NCBI RefSeq assembly: GCF_001577835.2
Contig: NC_029516.1
Location: 76,488,801-76,552,800 of the forward strand
Source of the DNA: Coturnix japonica
Taxonomy: Eukaryota > Chordata > Aves > Galliformes > Phasianidae
Direction of reading: 5' to 3'
DNA: 64,000 nucleotides
Positions within the stretch are counted from its first letter, which is position 1, and every line of letters starts with the position of its first letter. The translations under genes were made by a program, and so were the position numbers. Of this stretch, positions 46,991 to 61,256 are shown in pieces. A model generated the notes under the pieces. It did not search any database, was not told the origin of the DNA, and saw only the letters and a list, made by a program, of their open reading frames with translations.

Positions 46991-49900
46991 GTTGGTTATT
47001 GTCTGTGTCTGATGGCAAAATCAAGCTTGAGATGAAACTGATATAGCACAGCAATACTGTGAGACTGGTGAAGGTCCTGTGAGCTATGAGATGGTGTCTC
47101 CCTTCTGTTCCGCTGCTCACGCTTACTTTTGGTGGTGCTTTTGTTGTGGGTGATGATAATGTGTTTTGGGTCGTGCACTGTGTGATTGTGTTGCCTGTGT
47201 ATTTGGTAGCTACCCTTCAAATAGAAGGGGTTAGAATTTGTGCAACTTAGCAATTAAATTGTTACCTGAATGGTTTCTCTCACAGAGCATCTTTTATTCT
47301 TTTACTGTCCTTATGTGAAAGAATTTCAATTCTGTAAAAATCTCATGTTTTCCCTGTTGTTTTTCTTGCCTGCCTCCTGAGCTGCCAGAATAGGTACAGT
47401 CAGTTTAGTGCTGATGAAAGCCTACGAGTGAATGAAGCTATAGGTTTGGGGAAAGGCTGTTCTCATTTCACAAGTAAAAAGATGGGCTCTGAGCTGACTG
47501 CAACTGGTCTCTCAGGAAGTGAGATTTAATACGACAGACTGTCCTTGCTGAGCACTGAGCTAATAGACAGCAGCAGTCAACAAGCAGAGGAACCACGTAG
47601 TCCCTCTCAGTAGGAAAGGAACTGAGGGTAACTGAATCATTTATGTGCTACCTAAATAAATCTATTGTTTGCCCCCCCCACCTCACTTTTGTGTGCATTT
47701 TGGTTGTCTGCTCAGGTAAGAGGTGTTGGGATTGGAAGAGGTGTGGGTCTGTGGAAGAGCTTCCCTATGGGGAAGAGCAGAGCGCAAATGCTCTCCCACT
47801 GCAGGAGCAGTGACTGGCAGTAGATAGCACAGGCCTGTGCTGTTGTCCAGCCAGAGAAACTGAACCGGGATTAGCTGCTCAGTGTGTGTTCCATTGTACA
47901 AGAGTCATGCACTATTAATGAAGGAATCAAGAGCACGGCAGACAAAAGGATGCGATTATTTGAGATGAAAAACATAGAAGCAAGACATACAGTGTTGCGG
48001 GGAGGGGCTGTGTACATATTTAAAGGCAAGCCTCTGTGGAGGACTAGTAAACAGATGAACTGTGTTGGTCCTACCTGTGTTGGAGGGTGCTGGGAGAGTG
48101 CTTGATAAAGTTCTGTAGTATCATACAAGCTTGGCTTGTCCTTAAATCTCTCCTGGGGTTTTCCTAATTGTCACTCTTGCAGGGCCAATGTTGGAGTAGA
48201 TTATATCCTCTCTCCAAATCATTGCAGATAGGGTCTTAGTGGTTGATTTCCAGCTTCAGTCTGACTCTGTTGATTCCAGATGCACCTTTGTGAGAGGAAG
48301 ATCTGGGAAATTCATCTTGTGGTTAAAATTAAGAGTGCTTTGAAGGAGGGCCAGCAGGTCGTTTGGTTTGTCACTGCTCTGTGCAGCAAGTGGTCCCTGG
48401 GGGCCACAAAAATAGCTTCTTGTGCTGAGAAATGACAGAAAGAGGAGGCTATGCGTTGTGTAGCAGTTGAGACTATTGATACGATGATGGAGAGTGGAAA
48501 TAGGATTGAATTTCTATTAGGCTATGTCAAGTTGAAATGGTACCTGTTTAAGGTGAGTGACTAATTGGACCGAGACTGTACTGGATATGCTGTCATCTGG
48601 ATGTATCTATTACTGCTGAAGTTGTCCTTATTTTTTGGCTGTGAGGAGCCAAACTGCAAGCTTTCTGCACTTTCATCTTCTTTATAAAAGGCGATTACAA
48701 AGGAAAAAAGTGCTGATGAGATTTGGTCCTTCACATCAGCCCAATCTGCCTGCCTGGCACTCCTTTTTGGGTGTTGTTGACTGAGTCATCTAACAAAGGG
48801 ATAGAAGCACCTTGGGCTTCTGAGGGTAGCAGAGCGTGCACTCTGTGCTTATATACATGAAACAGATGCTACTGGTGAGAGGGTTTTAACAAAGTGGGGG
48901 CTGTTCTTTTGGTGATATTTGTGCTGTTGATTTGTAAGCGTTCTTGAAGGCACTCCACGTTTTTTTAAAAAAAAGAAATATGTATATTAAATTTATACAC
49001 ACACACACACACACATATATATATTATTTAAAAAAAAAAAATCCCGAGGTGAGACAGAATTGTTTGGAACAAATGTAAGCTGCACGGAGTCTAATTCATT
49101 CATTGTCTTGAGGTCATTAGGTAATTTCACAAGAAAGCTTCCTCACCTCAAGTATAACTGAGTCATTTATCTGTCCTATAGTATTGCTAAGTCCTGACGT
49201 ATCTGATGTGACATGAACAGGTATTTGAAACGATCCTTCTTTTTTTCTTTTACTGAAGGGCATGGGATGTTAAATATTTAGCAGGCCAGTAGTGTTTACT
49301 TGAAAACCTGCAGTGCTGGGAAAGCGTAGAATGGCTTTTATTGACTTGAATGCAGGCGTGCCATTCATTTCTATAGTTACAGTAGAGGCAAAAGAAACTG
49401 GCTTTGGTCTGAGTAGGGATCTTAAGACGTAGGGAGCTTTGTTCCCAGGATGTTTCTGATTTGTTTGTCTAAGTAAGCCAAACCTCAGGAACGAGTGGCT
49501 TTTTGATTTTTGTGGGCTATTCATCTGGCTGGAACTGTGGAAGGTGGCAATTCATGATTTACAAGAAACGCGTTCTGCTTCTGGGGATGGAAAAAGTACA
49601 TTTCCCACATTCATTGCTCATTTTATTATTTTTTATCAGAAAAAGAAAACGTGTCCGGGAAGTGCGCTCTTAAGAGAGGTTGGGTGTGGTGGAAGAGACT
49701 TCAAAGATACAACGTGAAGTGCTTGTTCTTCTCGCCTGACTGTTTGCTTATCTGGTTGCCTTTCTTTAAAAAACGTAAATGCTCTCCTCTGTAGGATGAT
49801 TCAAGTGCCCTAAAAACGGAAACTCAAGAGCAGGTTCTTGCAATTAAATATCTGACGAAAGCTGATCAGATCTCTTAGAGGGTTCAAAGCAAGTTCTCCT

Positions 49901-52315
49901 ATCGTCCTGCTCCACCGCTTTTCTTGAGTGTTTGGTGGTGGTGTTGGTCCAAGGTACTGATGGCTTGTACCTCTGACTTCACATCAGGATGGTTAATATC
50001 AGCCAGCCGTCGTGACCCAGCTGCCTGTTACTTCTTGTGATTAGGATAAGGATGATGCTCCCAGTGATGAGAATGACCTATGATTGGTTTTAGAGAGGCA
50101 AGTGGCACTCCCACTAATCAGGGAGCCTTTCAACAACTGTCCCTCTGCCTTCCCCCATATCTGTAGGGCTGAGTGAGGGCTTGCTTAGCTGTGTTCTTCC
50201 ACTTTGGGAAGTGGCCTCTCTTAGCACCTTAGAACTTTTCCAGAAAATAGTTTGCTAATTTGAGAAGAGAAAGGTTTAGTTTGCTCAAGGGATGGACTTA
50301 CTGATATTGTTGTCTCTAGAGAAGGCAGAACTAGACCCTGATTGAAATAGTTTGAAGCCAGCCTTGGTATGTGGGAATGCTAATCTGTAGACAAAGCTCA
50401 TGTGGCCAGCTGTGTTTCCTGGCAAAATGTACCCACTCTTGTTGACTAATGGACCCATATTGAATCTTAGTATTTTATTTTTGTTTATTTATTTGCAGAT
50501 TAGCCCACTCTTAGCAAAAACTCAAGCCCACACTGATGAATTTGGAAACCACAGTAGTGTAGAGATGTTATGTGAGGTTGTCTCTTTTCAAATGATTTGT
50601 TTTGAAGATTTGTTTCACCTTCAGGCACCTATCTTGGTTTTGTGGGGGAAAAGTGATATATATGGACTTGCATTTGTATAGTGTGTACTTTCAGCTCTTA
50701 GAATTGATTGAGAGGGTGACTCAGTAACTCTTTGGCTTTTACTTGCTAAACCATCCTCTTAACTCTGAAAAATTGATCTAAGATGTTTTTAGACAATAGA
50801 TTTGTTAGTGCAGCAACCACACTTGGCTTGTGGTTTTTCTCTTAGTTTCTGGTAAAATATCTCCACTCCCCTGCTAGTCAGAAAGCTTGAGGGATGATGA
50901 AGGCAGTGATTTTGATTTAAGAGTGGAAGCCCATTGCTTCTGTAAACTTGTCTAGGCTGTGATTTGGAGTGACAATGGGTCTTGGTGAAATGTGTTTACA
51001 TGAGTACAATACAGAGATGCTTTCTCATATCCTTAATGAAAGTTTGTAGCCCTGTTCAGATGGTCTCAGTCATGTATGTATAGTTCATGATACCAAATGC
51101 TGCCTGAGATTGGATTTAAGGCCCCAGGTAAAAATCTCATTAGCAGTGCTGAGCTCTCTCTATTGACTTTGCTTTGGAAAGAGGCAGAGCTTGCTTCATC
51201 AGCCTGTGACCCCTTGGGATGTTGTTCAGTTACTGCATACATGTCTCTTGGGGCCTTTCTGGAAAGGCCCAGAGCTGCTCTGGTCTAAGAGAGACAAGAG
51301 AGTGATTGCAATTCATTGATGTCAAACTCAGGCTTACCATACAATTGTCATGAAGAGTGGGACTACATAAACAGCCAATAAACCTTGCTGAACTTGGCAG
51401 GTACACGTTATTATCCTCAGACAGAACACAGGCCTTTTCTCAATGGCTTTCATTCCACTCAAAACTACCCAGTAAGTGACACCAATAAGTCTGGGGTTCT
51501 TGTAAGAAGAACTGGAAAAGTGAGGTCACAGTAATGAAAGAGTTTGAGAGAAGAAATGCTTAGTGTTACCTGTGACCTTGTCCTTTGCACTATGTTGCAA
51601 TTTGGTGTAGCATGTAGGAGTAAGAACAGGATCACCAGTGGCAGCCCCCCCCCCACATACGTCTTGAGGAAGGTCTTTGGAGCAACTGGAGGAAAAGCAA
51701 ACGATACAGCAACATGCTATTATCATCATTCATCAGTAGATTTCCAGGTGGCTTCAAAGGGCAGTCAGACATTTATCCTATCACCTAGATAAGAAACCAG
51801 AAGTAGAGAGAAGAAGCTTGCCTGAAGACACTCAGAGAACCACAAGAACCTCATCTAAAGGCAGTGAAAGCTTGCAATTATTCCCGTAGTTGCCTGCTCT
51901 TTCAAAATCTGCAGTGAGCAATGACTGATCTGTCAGTCATTCACAGTGATTAATAAGTAATTCACATTTAGTTCGTGTGGTGCCAATGTGAATTCTCCAC
52001 ACGCTTTGAGAGATCTTGCCAATGGTGTGAGTGGGACTGTCAGACAGTTTGGATCAGCTACTGGTCAAAAGCTCAGGAGGGAGATGCAGACTTCTTCCAG
52101 AAAAGTTTCGTCTTGTTAACTCCAGGCTGCTAGAACAGGAAGAAAATAAAAGCAGACCTAGACCAGGAAAAAATAGGCTGAAGCAAATGTAGTGTGAGAC
52201 AACTGCAGAGAACTCTGAGCTTTACCCATGCCTCCTGTTGCTGCATTTTGTGAATGTTGGAGGTGGAATTGTGAAAGCCTTTTTTCTTCTGTAAGGTGAA
52301 ATCATATATTTGGAC
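46991..52315. other. Intergenic, downstream of NFKBIZ
   Basis: No exon is supported. The stretch is mostly unique AT-rich sequence with a (CA)n/(TA)n tract at about 48999-49024 and A/T homopolymers. Open frames are short and carry no domain signal. Confidence 0.5.
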
Positions 52316-52786
52316 ATCTCATGAAAGAAGGATATGGAGTTGCTTGAGTTTATGCAGAGAAGGACAACAAAACTGATGAAGGGACTAGAAAATGAGATGT
52401 GAGGAGCAGCTGAGGGAACTGGGATTCTTTAGTCTGCAAAAGAGTATGATTGGGGAAGACCTTATCACTCTCCACAGCTGCCTGAAAGAAGCTGCAGCCA
52501 GGTGGGGATTAGTCTCTTTTCTCAGGTGATAATGATAGGATGTGAGGAAATGGCCTCCTGCTCATTACACCAGAGGAGGTTTGGACTGGGTATTAGGAAG
52601 AATTTCTTCATGGAAAGGGTGGATAGGCTGCTACCTGGGGAAGCTGTGAATCATCATCCCAGGAGGTATTTAAGAGATTGGCAGATGCTGCACTAGGAGA
52701 CATAGTTTAGTGGTGGACTAATGGTGTGAGGTAGATGATTAGACTCAGTGATCTTAAAGACATTTTCCAGCTTATATGTTTCTATG
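52316..52786 (+). repeat. Diverged CR1 LINE fragment
   Basis: Order of blocks: 'gtttatgcagagaaggacaa', 'gaggagcagctgagggaact', 'gggattctttagtctgcaaa', 'ggaagaatttcttcatggaa', 'aggaggtatttaagagattg', 'gattagactcagtgatctta'. This is the CR1 3' region in sense orientation, an old copy. Confidence 0.7.
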
Positions 52787-55700
52787 GTTTTAAAAAGCTA
52801 ATCTCAGAATATGGTTTTAGTCATTGATGTATTTCTTAGAAAAGAATGGAGATGGAGATGCAAATGGAAATAAACATTTGTTTTGCCAAGAAGAGTTTCT
52901 AAAGGTGCTTAAAATATTGCCATGAATACTGTGACAGCTGTGTAATATAAGTCTTCCTTTTAGAGCAGGGGGCAAGATTCAGCTCAGGATGTGATTGACT
53001 AACTAAGAGATGGGGACTAGTGCTTAAAGTAGACAGAACTCTCTTGACAAATGATAAATAAGTGTATTTAACAGTTATCAGGTAGGAGAGGATGCCTTAC
53101 TGCCTAGAGTATGCTGCTTTTATCCATCTCTGTCCTCACACCTGGCCCTAGTCACAGGCTGGTACGGTTCTTCAAACTTTCTCACGTATGTCTGAAGAAG
53201 AAAAATGCATATGTAGAGTAAGTTTAGAATATGGATCAATTTATTTTTGTACTCTAAGAGAATTGTATGTATGTATGCATGCAAAATCTAAGTATGTAAA
53301 ATGTATTGTGTGGGAGTGCATAAGACAGCAAAACTCTTTCAAGAAGATTAATCTTTTAATCCAGGATTACTTCATTACTTCAGAAGTTTTTAAGTTCTTT
53401 TGTTAAAAATAGAAACTTTTCCCATACTGTTCACTTGAATTTGCAAATGGAATACGCTAGTAAAAACCTGTAGCAAAATAACAAAGCTCCACATGGAATA
53501 AAGTCAGGTTTTTAATGGATTTCTGTCCTGAGAATGAACGCCAACGTAGACTCTCCCATGCCTGACAAAGATGAATAATGTCTTTTATGGTTGGTGAGGA
53601 CCCTTGTGTGCTCCCTGTTCCCCCTTTTGGTTGCCTCTCTCTTCGTAAATAGAGTAGGTCTGTGTGAGTTTGTAAACTTTTCTGTCTCTCCTCTCTGTTT
53701 TGGTAAGGAGGAGGAGGACCCCAGAAAAGGTGGTTTGTGTGCACGTTTTGGCTGGAGTGGGGTGGGATGGCCAAGTCAAGATGGTGAGGGTCTGATGTGC
53801 TGCTTGGAACATAGCACAAAGTGCTCCAGAAGTTTCCAGCGCTCATATGAGACTACAGCCTGCCCATGAGCCAGTAGTGCAAAGGCAGGTGCCTTTGTTC
53901 GCTGTGTCTGTAATAAAGTACAAAGGACTTTTGTTTCTTGTTCCTTAGTTGTCATAATGAAATTCTGTTACTAAAGTGGTTTTATCTGTCTCCTGATGAG
54001 CATGAATGTCGTTAGCCTCTTTCCCACGCTCTCTACTTCAGCTTCTTGGGATGTTTCCCTTGATTTTGAGGTAGCTCTGTCTTTCTACACCTGGTGGCCT
54101 CAGCCCTATGTTTGAGCAGAGCCTGGGCAGGGAGGGCTGGGGGGGAACCTGTCTGAGGTGGCTGGGCATTAATCAGCTTCATGTCTTGCTGAGGATGAGG
54201 ATGTGTTGGAGAACATTTTGTTGTCCTGACTATGAGGACCAGCAGTCTGCCCTTTGCCAGTAAAAGGTACTTGCTGCGGGGTCACTGACAGCCAACCCCT
54301 GTCAACATGGATGGGTCAGGAGCGCTACTAATAAACTCTTCTTTTAAAAAATCTTTTTGCTTTTGAGGAAACTACCTGAACAGTGCAGCAAGTGCTCTAG
54401 GGAAGGCAGTGTGGACCTCTATGGAAGAAGCATGAGCCTCTGTTCAGGGGCCTGCTGGTGCTGCCCACCCCTGCAATCTCCCACTGCCCCCACATGCTGC
54501 TGAGATCTTGTGACAGCCTCTGCCCTGAAGAGCTCTTGGTCTAGACGCTGGCACAAAGATGAGCATGCATCAAACAGATGAGTCTTCCCTGACTCCTTGC
54601 TTGACTCTTCCAAAAGGCCTTCCGGCGTACATGAGGAGATTTGAATAAGGAGAGGGAGGAGGCCTGGCTGCCCCATGGGGCCTCCATCAGCTTCTGGTCT
54701 GGTTTCTGTACAGTCTGCATGCTGCTGTGCTGTGGTCCTTGTTATCACACTGATGGCTCTGGTTCTTGCTCTGCCTGTTTAGTTTTACTCCATTGTTGAA
54801 TTTATTGCTCCTGGACTCTTTACTCTTGTTGTTGGCTTCTGATAAATTGCTGCCTCTTATTAGCCTTAAATTACTGCCTCTTACCAACCTTTAATTACTT
54901 GCCATCATATCTTGGTGCCACATCCTCTTAATAATTGCTCCCATACTGGTGTAGACTCCTCCTTGTCTTTGCTAAAGCCATTAGCTTTGCTTTCAGCTTG
55001 CTTGGTCTTCATTTCTCCATACCCCTCTTTCCACATCTCTCTGCGTTGATGCTATGCAGAGTATCATAGAGCCTTATCCCCATCCTTTCCCAAGGGCATT
55101 TCTGGTCTCACTGCATCCCTACTCTCTTCTTCGCAGCCTGCACCCTACTGCCTTTCTGAGGGCTGCAGGGTGCCAGTGAACTTCTTTTGTTCTGTCTTCT
55201 CTCTTTCTGCTTTCGTGCATATTCTGATGTCCTCTGCCTGTCCAATTTCTTCCATCTCTCCTACTTCTCATGTTGTCAGCATGGTATTTTTGTTAGTTTG
55301 TCATGTTTTGTTGTGTGCTGATCACTTTGGTGTAAATGCTTTGCAGCTTTTTCCTCCCTTTTGCTGCCACACTTCATCTTGAATCTTGCTTTTCTACTCC
55401 AGGCTGCTGCTGTGAGCTCCTTGGTGCCTCTTTTCCTGTGTAGATCCCAAGAGCTCTCTTGTTGGCTCTCAGTCACATCTAAGCATGGTACTTTTTCTCA
55501 TCTCCTGCTCGGTCTCTTTGGAGCGCCATGCCCTTGCTCATGTGGGCAGGCCCTGCCTTGCATGTTGCCTTTGAGCTATTTACCTCTGTCCATTGCTGGT
55601 TCTGCTTGGCTGCTCATCAGACCCATTTCTCCATCCTGGCCACCCCGCTTATCTACATTTGTTGCTAAGGCTTTGCCTTGTCACACCATTCAGTTCTCAG

Positions 55701-55920
55701 GCACCACCCCTGCTCTCATGCTCCATGTCGCTGCTTCCTGCCCCATATCCTTTCCCAGCCTCACTTTTGGAGCTGCTGTCTCCCTTGTCCATTTTCCCTT
55801 TTGTGCAAATCTTACTTTCCAGCACCACCAACACATTTCCCTTTGTGCCTGCTTGTGTTGAAGCGTTGGCTGTGAACAAGGGTAACTGAATTGAACAGGA
55901 AAGAAAAGTGGTCAAAACTA
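52787..55920. other. Intergenic, including a pyrimidine-rich block
   Basis: No supported gene. From about 54950 to 55870 the + strand is strongly C/T-rich with few purine runs. This produces long chance-like open frames, the largest of 166 codons at 55361-55861, rich in Leu, Ser, Cys and Pro. A short repeated 'actgcctcttaccaacc'-like motif occurs around 54840-54890. Confidence 0.45.
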
Positions 55921-56140
55921 GAATCATAGAATCATTAAGGTTGGAAAAGACCACTAAGACCATCTAGTCCAACCATCAGCTATCTCTGCCATTCTCATTG
56001 ACCCAGCCATTCAGTGCCACATCTACATGACTCTAGAACACCTCCAGGGATGGTGACTCCACCACCTTCCTGGGCAGCTTGTGCCACTGCCTCACCACCA
56101 TTTACGAGAAGAAACAGCCAAAACTTGCTGATTTAACTAG
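55921..56140 (-). repeat. CR1 LINE 3' fragment, antisense
   Basis: It reads 'agaatcatagaatcattaag', 'gttggaaaagaccactaaga', 'ctagtccaaccatcagctat' and 'ccagggatggtgactccacc', the reverse complement of the CR1 3' region, with the terminal repeat intact. Confidence 0.9.
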
Positions 56141-59100
56141 AATTATCCATCTTACCACCTTACTCTCATTTTCAATTCCTCTGGTCATAATTCATTGTCA
56201 AAAGGTCGAGTGCTTGCTTCTGTGCTCTGTAGACAGTACCCAGAGCCTGTGATCCTCATCCCTGCAGCTCAGCCATGCTGGGGCCCAGTCATAGCCTGCA
56301 GCCTATCTCCTGCCACCCTTCATGCAGGGCTTTACTGATGCATACAGCAGTATCTACTGAGGCATGCTTTGCATCTTACCTCTCAGTGTGGGGTCCAGCA
56401 GTTGCACTGACACTACCATTTCTTTGCCTAATGTTGGTCAGTGAATATTTCCAGCTGTTCTGTGTGCACACCCAGAAGCACATTCTTTGCTATGTCATGT
56501 CTTTATGGTCTGTATTGTGCTTCTCATCAATGCTGTCAGTGAAGTCAGAGACCAGGGTATCCCCTCAGTACCAGCCTTCTTCAAGGATCTGGTTGTACCT
56601 GGCCAGCACTGTTGGTTCTCAGGACTCATCTGCTTGATCCAAGCCATCAGCAAGACTGAGGGAATGATTCTGCCAAAGTAAGTAATTAGTTTAACTAATA
56701 CTGTATCTCTTTATTGTAAAAATGCGCTTTGAGGTTGATTAATGAGGGGTGGGTGGAGATAAAATGAACTCTGGTTTTACAGGTGAAACACCATTCCTTA
56801 AAACAAAATACTTGTAATGTTACAAAAAATAAACCCACTTAAAACAAGCCTCTACTTCTTCCTGTGGGGATACTCTCTTCCACAGAACGTTATACTTTTT
56901 CCTGCCCTTCCCCCCCCCCCCTTTTTTTTCCCATAAACAATGTATTCCCTTTATCTGTCTGCCCCTTTATCTGTCTGTCTTTGTTCTTCCTCTCTCCCGA
57001 CTGCTAACATTCTGGGTCACCAGGTTGTACCAAGTCCCTTTGAGACATATCCATTACCTGACATAGGGTGTAGAAACACTGCAATATCTTGGAGCAGGAT
57101 GCACAATTTTCCAAAGCTCTCTTCATGTGGCATTGTGCAGCTGCCATTGCGGGCCTTCAACTGGGCCATCGGGAACCCTGGAGACTGCAGTGAGCCCAGG
57201 GAACCTCCTTTGGCACAGTTCCTGGTTATTACATCCTTTATCAGGAAGCCACGGGAAAGCCTGTGTTGGGATGTTCTCCTAAATAAAGTTAATCTTCTAT
57301 GTCTTTCAGTGCAGCTGGGAGCTTATTTCCAAGCACAGGTGCCTTGGGGTAATCCAGCAGAGCCATCCCTGTGCCCAGTGTGTGGTGTCACCAACATCCT
57401 CTGGTATGTTCCTTGATAAAGTTGTAGCTGTGTGGTGGAAGGTAGGAATCACCAGTTTGCTTTTGTAGAGCTTGCCACCACAATGATCTGCTTCCCAGTG
57501 GTTGTCTAAGTCTGCCTTTTACTTTCTCTCCTCTCCCATTGTCCAGGCAAGAAGGTCTCACAGAACAGTTTGGAAGCACCAGGTTTTGCTGATTGTATGA
57601 TACACAACCTCCTCAGAAAGAGCCACTTCTGGAGCAGCATGGTAAGGTGCCCCTTTGCACAGCTCCATATGTGGATAGTTGGGTTGAGGCTGGAGCACTG
57701 CTGAGGCTGATTGCCCTACCACAGGAATGGGTGAGCTGAGTGTAAAAAACCATATGACGTATATCTGTGCCTGGCCTGAGCTTGATGTCTTTGTGCTTAG
57801 CACTCTGTGTGCTGCAGCAGCTGAAGAGCTGAATGGATAAATTTAGTGGAATACACCTTGGCACTGTGGCCCTCTGCCTAGCGTGGCTTGGCTTGGCTTG
57901 CTCTGCTATGCCAGACCTGAGCCTTACTCCCTGTGCTGTGAGGGTAGGAAATATCCCTAGCATCAATTCTGGCTCAGGAAGCAGACAAGGAGAATGGCTT
58001 TGTAACAGTGAGCAGCCCTGCCCCGTGTTGGCTCATCCCTATCTGGGAGGAAAAGGATGCTTTCCTGCACTGGAGAAGTAAGAGGGGGAAGGAGACTGCC
58101 TGTCCCTTTCAGTCCATGTCCAATTTGCAGCATGGAGATTACTGCTGGTGCAGCTGGCTGGTGGGATGAGATACCTTAAACCAGTTTTACTGACATCTCC
58201 TAATACAATAGCCATTCCCCTAACTTCATGGGGGACAGGGTGAGAGCCCTCCCCCAGGATAAATAACACCTAATGGAGGTAGCTCAAAACTAAGCTCAAG
58301 GCTCTGCCCCCATGGGAGAGGCTGAGGCTTCTGGGTGCTGGCTGCACTCTGTCCATTGGGCTCTGGGCCTTTTAGACCCATCTGCTTCTCTTGTCAGACC
58401 TCTGACTCCTCACCGAGCTCTGCAACCCTATGAGTTTGGGATATGGTTGGAGATCTTCTTGTGAAATGGTGAAATCTAGAGGGAGCCATATGGCTCCTCT
58501 GGGATGTGGAAGGGCTTTGGGCTGTTTGCAAGACAGTGAAAACCTTTCCTTGTGCTTCTCAGTGGTTATGGCATGTGCAAGCAGTGAGCATGGTGAGGTG
58601 AGGCTATAATTAAAGCCTTCTGACCTCCTTACCTAATTTCTCTTAAATCGAACCTTGCATCTGCTTTCCTTTTCCTTACCCAAGGATAAATGCAAAGTAA
58701 TGCAATTAGGTTCAGTGGAGAAACAAATTATAGAAAACCGATCAGAGATATGAATCTGATCTCATCTTTTCTAAAATGGTGATCTTTCTGTTGCTTCCTC
58801 ATCCTGGCAAAACCTCAATTGTGAGTTCCCTATCCGTCAATCAAAGCTATTGGTTCTCTATAATTTTGATGCCCAGGCTCCCTTCCTGCCTGCTGTACAG
58901 ATGTGCCCAATCTCTGTTCCAGCTTTGACTCCACAGAGGACACCTGAAGGGGATGAAGTAGCCTTTCCTGTGTCCCGAAACCTGTGGTGGCACCAGTGCT
59001 ATGTCTTCATATCCCTTGGTTGTGCAGTGTAGATCACAGGTCCTTTGCCCTAATGTCTGGGGTCCAGATTAGCTCCCTGCTTGCAGAGAGGAGTTTTGAT

Positions 59101-60473
59101 CCTGGGTTTTGTGCAGGATAGACTTACCTGCCTACTCTGCTGGCGGCTCTCATAGGGAACCTTGACCTTAGACCAAAAGAGACTAAAAATTGGCCAGGTG
59201 CATCACTGTACACAGATGGGGAAATGAAGTACTGCTTTGTGCAAGGATGTTGCACTTGGCAGTCTTACATGAAAGCCGCCTTGAGTTTTGCTTTCATTTT
59301 CCCATTAAGCAATTACCTGTAGATTTGTGAAAAGTTCAGTCTTTCTAAAGCATAATAAATAGCTGTGGTTAGCTCTGGTCAAAGTGCTCCTGTTGGTCTC
59401 CAGCCTTTTGTGGATGCATGCAGGCTGCCAGGAACAGCAGAGAAGAGGAATAAGTCAGATTTCTTATCCTGGTGTTTTGTTACAAGTGCACTGTTCAATG
59501 AGCTTCAGCTGGGTGAGATTTGCAGGAGGAGGTAACATCATTTATTAGACCAATAGCTGCCACTGAAAAAATTTGAGATAATCCTTTGGGAACAGAGTGA
59601 TTCTTGGCTTTGAGACAATAAGAAAGAAAAGTATTTTTTTCTACCTGTACCAGTCAGTGGAATAAGAGAGAGACTTGTATGGTGGCTACTCCAGTACAAT
59701 GAGCACTACTACAGGGCAAGGAGGTTTACGAGCAGCACCTCAATAGAAGGAGCTCTGCAATGTACAGCTGACCTATAAACCAGCCCAAAGAAATAAATTA
59801 ACCTATCAAGTTCAGTAAATCGGCAACGCACACAGTCCAAAGTTCAGCTTTGTTTAGGATTTATTGCACTCTCAAGACCGACCATTCCAGTAAATTACTG
59901 CCGTTTGGGTTCATTCTGAGTGCTATAGCAGTGTTGTTTCAAAGAAGTAATAAAACTTCAAAACTGGACTTTGAGCTATATGGCTGTGCTTAGGTTCTGA
60001 AGCAGAATCTGTCTGTATCACCTGGGTGGTGTGTGCATGTTTGTGTGCTCCAGAGGGAGAGCGAGAGGGAGATCTTTACATATCTTCGTCATCTTGAATT
60101 TCAAAGGGCTTTACAAATCTCAGTCTTCCAAAATCTACTAAAACGCCATGCTTTGCATATGATTATGTGAAGCTCATTAGTAAGAGTACTAATGAGACTC
60201 ACACACCCGAGGCAGATAAATGAGGTTCCAGAGCAAAATGATTTGCTTAAGGTCAGACTCCTGTGAGCTGACAGCAGAGCTGGAAATAGAAACCATTGTT
60301 TCCCAGTGTCTTGCGCCATGTTCCCACGGAGGGAATGTTGTTTTTAAAGATGAAAACATCTCTGTTTGTTCAGGATCTTTTGCTTCTTCTGCTTTCAATG
60401 TAATCTTCACAAATGCAAATGCTCTGACCTAGAGCTATGTAAGGCCTTCATTAAAACCTCTCTACATCATCAG

Positions 60474-60495
60474 GCCTCATGCAATTGCATGAGGC
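60474..60495. promoter_or_regulatory. 22-bp perfect palindrome with overlapping POU/C-EBP-like half-sites
   Basis: GCCTCATGCAA (60474-60484) is followed with no spacer by its exact reverse complement. The centre ATGCAATTGCAT holds two ATGCAAT-type octamer halves and TTGCAT C/EBP-like halves in inverted arrangement. Confidence 0.5.
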
Positions 60496-61182
60496 AGAAG
60501 GGATAGCACGACCTGACAATTCTCACGCCTTCCAAAGGATTGCCCTCCTTTCTTTAAAGTGTATTCAAACCATAGGTCCCAATGTGATTTAAGGCGGAAG
60601 CCATGCTATTAATTGTCAGTCTTCGGCCATTAGGGCTGCTGGTTACTGGAAAGCAGTGTTTGTCTTGTGTACACTAATAGCCCACTTTGTTTGGTTTTTA
60701 TCTTTAGGTTTGGATGAAACATGCTGACCTTGCGCCTCTACCTTGAGGAGCTGTGTTTGGTGTGGGGTTGTAGGTGCAGGCATGATGCTAGAGAATCCAT
60801 GGGGGTGTGGGCAGTGGGATTCTGCCTGGGGCATGGCACCCACTGAGATGCCTAGTGCTGGTGCCTATGCAGAAGGTGGGATCCTATCCAAGGAGTGAGG
60901 GGCAGGTGGTGTGAGGAGGAGGTTAGAAACTCATGGTTGTTTCTTTCCAAGAGCACCGCATCTCTGTCATTCTGTGTTTAACCCATGGATAGTGAAACCT
61001 CTCCTGTGCGTTTGCCCCTCTCTGCAGCTTTTTCTCCCTTTCCTCCTTATGTACAGCATGCCTGTTCCTCATTTCCCTGTTATTTCTGGAACACATCCCA
61101 TTGTTGGTCTTGTTAACCACTTGGAGCAGATTTTTGGCAATTCCAGGCTTGCAGGGAAGACTTGTGGCCCAGAAAGAAAAGA

Positions 61183-61256
61183 AATATATATATATATATA
61201 TGCATGCATATCTGCATATACATACACATATATAAACATATGTACATATATATGTG
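61183..61256. repeat. TA/CATA-rich simple repeat
   Basis: Alternating purine-pyrimidine sequence of AT, GCAT and ACAT units, imperfect. Confidence 0.85.

Noticed and set aside
56940-57416. 158-codon frame in the gene desert
   Set aside because: Starts in a T/C-rich tract; no recognisable domain, promoter or polyA signal.
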